Positions 59,678-64,000 of a DNA stretch of 64,000 nucleotides are shown piece by piece; position 1 is the stretch's first letter, and every line of letters starts with the position of its first letter. The notes beneath the pieces are model-generated. The model had not been told where the DNA came from and did not search any database. It was given only the letters and a program-made list of their open reading frames with translations. Source of the stretch: Siphlonurus alternatus (taxonomy: Eukaryota; Arthropoda; Insecta; Ephemeroptera; Siphlonuridae); contig OX463783.1 of NCBI GenBank assembly GCA_949825025.1, forward strand, positions 29,657,154 to 29,721,153, read 5' to 3'. Both the position numbers and the translations under genes were made by a program.

Positions 59678-59981
59678 GTATTAGTGTCGACCTTTATTGT
59701 AAAAATGGATAGAGGGTGCAAAGTTATTCCACTCTGTTTTTTCAGATTTTTTAGAGCTCGAGAAGGATATTGATAAAAAGTTTTGCTGAGGTTGGGTTTG
59801 AACTCACGCCCCTTTTAGGTCCTATTCTTTTATTAGGAGAGACGTCACTTTTTCTGTGCTTTCAATAATATATTAAATATAGTTCTTGGACAACAAAAAT
59901 TCTAAATTCTAATTCTAGAGTAGCATAACTTTGCACCCTCTATCCATTTCTGCGATAAATTTTTTTAGGTCGATACTCCAT
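59678..59981. mobile_element. Family C foldback MITE with tRNA-like core
   Basis: gtcgacctttattgtaaaaa and tggatagagggtgcaaagtt on the left; tctgcgataaatttttttag and gtcgatactccat on the right. The core reads gctgaggttgggtttgaact, similar to 43358-43385. Confidence 0.75.
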
Positions 59982-60210
59982 TTAAGAATAATTTTATTAA
60001 TGCATGCAACACAAAAACACAAAATATATAACCCCTGGCAGGTAGGCAGCCCAATATACGCCACTAGCAGCAGCAGATGAGAAGGCAATGCTGCTTGCTC
60101 GCCGGCATGCCGCTGCTTGAGCAGAGCGGCGAGCGTCGTGTTGAAGAAGCCGGCGTTCCACGACTTGTCTTTTATAAAAGAAAATTTTGATGTTTTCGAT
60201 TCTTTCTTTT

Positions 60211-60415
60211 TACAAGGGTACACCCCTAGTCCTATATGAGGCGGAGGGGTAGGGATAAGGATTAAGGGAAAGGATGGTTCACGGCCTGTTACGCGTTCTA
60301 GCGCATTTGTTGAGGTGAGACTGAGGGAATAACCGTGGAAAACCTCAGTCAAGACGGACACCTCTACTTTTTATCAATACACCGATACACCATAGTGCAA
60401 AGCCTGCAAAATCAC
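60211..60415 (+). repeat. Family R repeat, copy 3
   Basis: tacaagggtacacccctagt, ttcacggcctgttacgcgtt, gttgaggtgagactgaggga and accgtggaaaacctcagtca. The region after 60360 is diverged. A 148-codon minus-strand ORF (59915-60361) crosses this repeat and the family C element and is not a gene. Confidence 0.68.
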
Positions 60416-60518
60416 AAAAGTGCATCACTGCACTGAGTTGAAAGCGGGAGATGAATTTAATTTAGGGAGCAACCAACCAACGCACGATCTTTTCTGACGG
60501 TATGTTGTCTTGTTCCAG

Positions 60519-60741
60519 ATGCACGGTGGTGCTGCTACACAGTCGCAAGGGCCGGCAGTCCCACCTTCTCAACACCTCCCGCAAGACGATCACATGTCTC
60601 GCCTTCTCTTCGGACGGACGATATTTGGCCACGGGAGAGTGTGGTCATCAGCCGAGCGTTCGAGTGTGGGATGTGACCGAGGGAGCTACCGTGCCAGTCG
60701 CAGAGTTCACTGGGGGACACAAGTACTGAGTCAACTGTGTG
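60519..60741 (+). CDS. WDR62/MAPKBP1-like gene, exon 3, with an in-frame TGA
   Basis: 223 nt. The exon completes the Gly-Cys begun in exon 2 and reads [40 protein letters not shown] and [11 protein letters not shown]. This is a full WD40 repeat with the family's L-N-(T/S)-(S/A)-R-K block and the terminal WD pair. The next repeat starts EFTGGHKY, then TGA at 60727-60729, then V-N-C-V up to the gtgagt donor at 60742. Family members have Gly after HKY, so a GGA to TGA change would account for the stop. Downstream codons continue correctly into exon 4, so the stop is a point event inside an otherwise intact exon. Acceptor: tgttccag. Confidence 0.88.
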
Positions 60742-60751
60742 GTGAGTGTTT

Positions 60752-60771
60752 ATATTTATTTATTTATATAT

Positions 60772-60814
<43 letters not shown>
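60752..60814. repeat. (TTTA)n simple repeat at the start of intron 3
   Basis: About 15 units, beginning only 11 bp after exon 3. Confidence 0.93.
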
Positions 60815-61142
60815 TATTAATTTTTTCATGGATTTTTCATTAATTTAAATTAAATAATTTTATTAATTTAGGAAATTACAATTCTAGTTTCAGTCGTGCA
60901 TGCTAATTGATGATTTAATTTAATTGAAAATTTGAAAACATCAACCTGAATAGTGGACATGCAATAACTATTTTTAATTATGTAAATTTAACTAAATACA
61001 TAATATTTTTCTGTGTCAAATATTTATAATTATCATTACCAACAAAACTGGTACTTCATTTTCCCTATCAGTCACTCCCAACCCTGCAAATTCGCTTGTA
61101 AACATGTTAATGTCTCAAAGTGATAATGACACGTGTTCTCAG

Positions 61143-61232
61143 GCGTTCTCCCCGAACCTCAAGCACGTGGTGTCCGTGGGGACCCAACACGACATGATCG
61201 TCAACGTGTGGGACTGGCGCGCGGGGGTGAAG
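61143..61232 (+). CDS. WDR62/MAPKBP1-like gene, exon 4
   Basis: 90 nt, phase 0 at both ends, reading [20 protein letters not shown] and [10 protein letters not shown]. It completes the WD40 repeat begun at the end of exon 3. The V-G-x-Q-H-D-M-(I/V) and N-V-W-(D/A)-W blocks are hallmarks of WDR62 and MAPKBP1. Acceptor ttctcag, donor gtgagt. In the family the next segment is a further blade that begins soon after the lysine; here the next recognisable exon starts beyond that blade. Confidence 0.92.
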
Positions 61233-61598
61233 GTGAGTTTTTGAGAATAGGTTGTTATTATAATTAGCCATACACCCAAAGTGTTCTGCTCGTTGTTAGT
61301 AAACTTAAGTATTGTTGTGTAATGTCTGTCGCGTGAAAGGAAAAACATGGGATGGTTGTTGATTTACATGTTAACTTATAGAAAATGACCGTTAATTATG
61401 AAGTTACAATGGTTACCTAGCGCCAACAATGCCATTACGTTCTCTTCTCTGGTGGCAAAATTAGGCACTACGTCGTCCAATGCTTAACAATGAAAAAGGC
61501 TTCATGCGGCAGACATTATAAACAATGATTTGTTATAACCATTGCAGTGAGTAGAAGACTTTGCATACTCCCATATGTCACACCCCCATCTTAGATTA

Positions 61599-61905
61599 GA
61601 CAACCTGCACGAGAAATTTTTTTATGGCAGGAATGAATAGAGGGTACCAAATTATGCTACTCTGAATATTTTCAGATTTTTTCGAGTTAAGGAACTATTT
61701 TTAAATAATTATTGAAAGTGCGGACATACCCCATAGAGGCGTGAATAAGCGTCTAGGGGGAGTCTAGGCCCTATTTATTCAACTTAACTTACAGAAAATT
61801 CAATAATTATTTAAAAATAGTTCCCGGACTCTAAAAAAATTCAGAGTAGCATAATTTAGTACTCTCTGCATTTCTGCAATAAATTTTTTTCATGCAGATC
61901 GTCCA
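61599..61905. mobile_element. Family C foldback MITE in intron 4
   Basis: Left end gacaacctgcacgagaaatt with atggcaggaatgaatagagg; right end tctgcaataaatttttttca and tgcagatcgtc. The core includes cggacataccccatagaggc. It occupies about 40 percent of the intron in which the missing WD40 exon would be expected. Confidence 0.8.
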
Positions 61906-61966
61906 TACTTTATTTATAATGAACTCTGATGTAAGGCTCGTTTCTAAGACCTCTCTTTGTTTACAG

Positions 61967-62149
61967 TACAAGGAGCCGGTCCCTCTGATGGGCCGCAGTG
62001 CCATCCTGGGTGAGCAGCGTAACAATTACTTCTGTGACGTCGCATGTGGGCGGGGAGAGATGGGGGACTCCACTTTCGCTATCACAAAGTCCGGACTCTT
62101 GTGTGAGTTCAACAACAGAAGACTGCTGGACAAGTGGGTCGAACTTAGG
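61967..62149 (+). CDS. WDR62/MAPKBP1-like gene, exon 5
   Basis: 183 nt, 61 codons, phase 0 at both ends: [60 protein letters not shown] and R. The blocks VPL-GRS-ILGE-NN, VACGRG, STF, SGLLC-F and R-L-KW are the family's conserved segment between two N-terminal blades. Acceptor tttacag, donor gtgagt. The phases match exon 4, so omission of one in-frame exon between them would not break the frame. Confidence 0.93.
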
Positions 62150-62907
62150 GTGAGTTAACTTTGGACTTGAATTTGTCTGCCCTTTAGGATTATTAATTTA
62201 TTATTAGTTTTTTTTATGTGCATCTCCTGAATTTCATACAGCTGAACCAACCTATATATGCAAATTATGTAGTCAGACTTTCAGTCAATATCATTTGAAA
62301 ATCTGTCCTTCTAGAATAAAGTCAATGAATGAATATGCTAAGGGAGATTTTACTTAATTAATTTCTTTACTTAATTAATTCTTTATTTATGTGTTGTTTA
62401 TTTTGTAAATCTTCTAAATTTTATACTGCTGATTCAACTTGTATTTATAAACTAGGTTTTCAATTTTTAGTAATTTTTAATTAAATATTTTGTTCCATAA
62501 TTTTGTGTCCATGTTTCTATGTCTATAAATGTATATTTATCTATTTAGTTATGTTTAATTGTATCTGTACATTTTTTGTGTTTAATAAAATCAATCAAAT
62601 AGTTTTTTTTTTATTGAACACAAAAAGTGTACATATTATGTAATAAAATTATCATATAGACATAGTTACAAAAACAGATAAGTATAAACAAAAAATACAG
62701 ATAAACAAACAATTAAGCATCTCTGTATTGTTTTCTAGTTTAATTTTCACTGTTTTAAAAAACATGTTAAGTTTATGCAAAACATTTCTCTCAAGAACTT
62801 AGATATTACGAACTTTAAAGAAGATAATTTTACTGTCTAAATGTTAAAGCTAATAGAACTGAGGTTTCACTGAATCTAATTTTGTTGTAAATCTTCTCAA
62901 TTTTCAG
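62150..62907 (+). other. Intron 5
   Basis: 758 bp between gtgagt and the acceptor ending ttttcag. It contains an imperfect inverted pair (gtacattttttgtgtttaat at about 62568 and its mirror near 62615-62632). No other feature seen. Confidence 0.6.
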
Positions 62908-63068
62908 ACGACGAGCGCCAACTGCCTAGCGGTGGGAGAACGTCACATTGTGATTGGCTGTGCGGAGGGCATCGTGCGGTGCTTCGACCCGGCGACCTTG
63001 CAGTTCGTGACGACCTTGCCAAGGACACATTACCTCGGAGTGGACGTGGCGCAGGGTCTCAGCATCAC
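62908..63068 (+). CDS. WDR62/MAPKBP1-like gene, exon 6
   Basis: 161 nt, start phase 0, end phase 2. Reads TTSANCLAVGERHIVIGCAE, GIVRCFDPATLQFVTTLPRT and HYLGVDVAQGLSIT. This is a WD40 repeat (I-x-G-C-x-(D/E)-G-x-V-R-x-F) followed by L-P-(R/K)-x-H-Y-L-G-V-D-V-A-Q-G-L. As I recall the human proteins, the last block is closer to WDR62 than to MAPKBP1. Acceptor ttttcag, donor gtgagt. Confidence 0.93.
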
Positions 63069-63592
63069 GTGAGTCTACGAGAAATTAGACTTTGATCAAA
63101 GAGAACTGTAGCTCAAAATATTAACAAATCTTCAATCAAATATTATCTTTTGTGTTCCAGTACTTACTGTATTAGTATTTTAGATCATTTTGCAAAGCTT
63201 TCTCTTTTATTCCAAATATATTTTAGATTTGCAAAAAACTTAAAATTTAATTTATTTTACGAAGTCCAATTTTGGTCCCTAGTACACATTAATTTTTCAC
63301 AGATGACCAGAAAAAAAAAATTGCATACAGTTTAGCTCTCGCTAAAGATTTTCTTGAAAAAGAATGTATTCTTGACAATTTCAAATTTAATATAATGCTT
63401 TTTATATTTATACATGTCCAAAATGTTTCAATTGCCCCAAAATATCATCCAATCTCGTTAAAATGATCTAAATTTGGGAGTACTGCGAGAAATAGGAACT
63501 ATCTCTTGTGTTCGATTTTTAAAAATGAACAACTTACATGAGGTTCATTTTCACGCTCAGTTATTCTTCTATTTTTACCCTGATCCAGCTAG
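63069..63592 (+). other. Intron 6
   Basis: 524 bp of AT-rich DNA. Two possible acceptors lie near the end (gatccag at 63588 and ccagctag at 63592). Only the second keeps the frame, because the first would create an in-frame TAG. Confidence 0.65.
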
Positions 63593-63812
63593 TCAAGTAA
63601 CCCCCATGTTTGCCCACAATCACATGGCAGCCCCTCCGAGCCAGGCACGCTACCCTGACGCCATCGCGATCACGCTGGACGAGGTCCACGGGAAGGTGAC
63701 GTGTGTCTACAACGATCACAGCCTCTACGTGTGGGATATACGAGACATAAGGAGGGAGAGTTGGCGGGAAAATTTGAATTTTGTCAGAGTTAAGGATTTA
63801 TTGTCACCCTGA
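63593..63812 (+). CDS. WDR62/MAPKBP1-like gene, exon 7, donor unclear
   Basis: Joined in phase 2 to exon 6, it reads TQVTPMFAHNHMAAPPSQAR, YPDAIAITLDEVHGKVTCVY and NDHSLYVWDIRDIRR. The YPD-(T/A)-(V/I)-A-(L/I)-T-(F/L)-D block and C-V-Y-(N/K)-D-H-S-(I/L)-Y-(V/I)-W-D-(V/I) are the family's next WD40 repeat. After IRR the family normally continues (K/R)-V-G-K; here the frame runs into ESWRENLNFVRVKDLLSP and a TGA at 63810-63812 with no homology. No gtgagt or gtaagt donor follows IRR (the sequence is aggagggagagttgg), so the true exon end is probably about 63755-63762 with a non-consensus or damaged donor. The reported end is that of the open frame. Confidence 0.85.
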
Positions 63813-64000
63813 AAATTATAGTAAACCTTCCTTACATTGTAACATAAAAAATATTCAGCAAAATGGAGCAATAATCGATCTAGTTTTTAAGATATACAGG
63901 AATATTATTGGAAATCTGGTGGCCATTAGTCAAATTTGCATGTTTTTCAACTAAAAAATTAATATCTAAATAACTGGATCAAATAATGGATTTTTTTACT
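63813..64000. other. AT-rich DNA after exon 7
   Basis: Probably intronic. No further WD40 coding sequence before the window edge; the remaining exons of the gene, if present, lie beyond it. Confidence 0.5.

Larger units (their letters stand above)
20744..60518 (+). other. Intron 2 of the WDR62-like gene (about 39.8 kb)
   Basis: Bounded by gtgagt at 20744 and the acceptor ending tgttccag at 60518. The joined reading (…YPA-G-C-TVVLL…) is continuous with the family, so no coding exon need be missing here. Elements inside are listed separately. Apart from those, AT-rich stretches with no gene seen are 20744-22134, 22891-24807, 25860-27495, 28568-29517, 34629-35405, 35683-36390, 36809-37511, 40662-43074, 43994-44569, 44812-45460, 47893-48204, 49206-50609, 51710-52498, 54000-54609, 54766-55835, 56734-57265 and 58692-59407. 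Confidence 0.75.

Noticed and set aside
59915..60361. 148-codon minus-strand ORF
   Set aside because: It crosses a family C arm, a family R repeat and unrelated DNA, and the matching repeat copies elsewhere do not keep the frame.
63588..63590. Acceptor gatccag for exon 7
   Set aside because: In the required phase it would give an immediate in-frame TAG; the acceptor three bases on (ctag) keeps the family reading.

Overview
The window is AT-rich eukaryotic DNA. It has spliced exons with consensus GT-AG junctions, very long introns, many short foldback transposons and (TTTA)n arrays. The transposon load, the tRNA-derived repeats and a 5S-rRNA-derived repeat (whose 5S part resembles insect 5S as I recall it) suggest a large invertebrate genome, most likely an arthropod. 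I cannot name the species.

One host gene is recognisable. It is the 5' part of a WDR62/MAPKBP1-family gene (WD40 scaffold of JNK signalling and the centrosome/spindle) on the + strand. Coding exons are at 4407-4424 (tentative first exon), 20652-20743, 60519-60741, 61143-61232, 61967-62149, 62908-63068 and 63593-about 63760, so the gene probably continues past the right edge. Reading phases agree across all junctions. Introns 1 and 2 are about 16.2 kb and 39.8 kb. Three defects stand out: an in-frame TGA at 60727-60729 where the family has glycine, a WD40 blade missing between exons 4 and 5, and no canonical splice donor at the end of exon 7. The copy is either degraded, unusually built or wrongly assembled.

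Layout. 1-4.1 kb: upstream DNA with nested foldbacks. 4.1-4.4 kb: candidate promoter with ETS-type sites and first exon. 4.4-20.6 kb: intron 1, crowded with MITEs. 20.7-60.5 kb: intron 2, with a LINE remnant (22.7 kb), a hAT-like MITE (24.8 kb), adjacent TTAA foldbacks (27.7-28.6 kb), a pair of 740-bp foldbacks holding a 5S-related segment (32.2 and 47.2 kb), a 2.8-kb CMC/CACTA-like transposon with its own promoter-like region and two-exon micro-ORF (37.7-40.5 kb), an unrecognised minus-strand exon-like ORF (50.6-50.8 kb) and several GC-rich islands. 60.5-64 kb: five further WD40 exons.

The repeats fall into recurring families, labelled here A, B, C, D, E, H, M, P and R. Family C (about 11 good copies) has termini that look like ready-made 3' splice sites in both orientations. 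Several structurally different families share TTAA target-site duplications. Apart from the micro-ORF I see no transposase or other protein gene that could mobilise any of them, so all appear non-autonomous.
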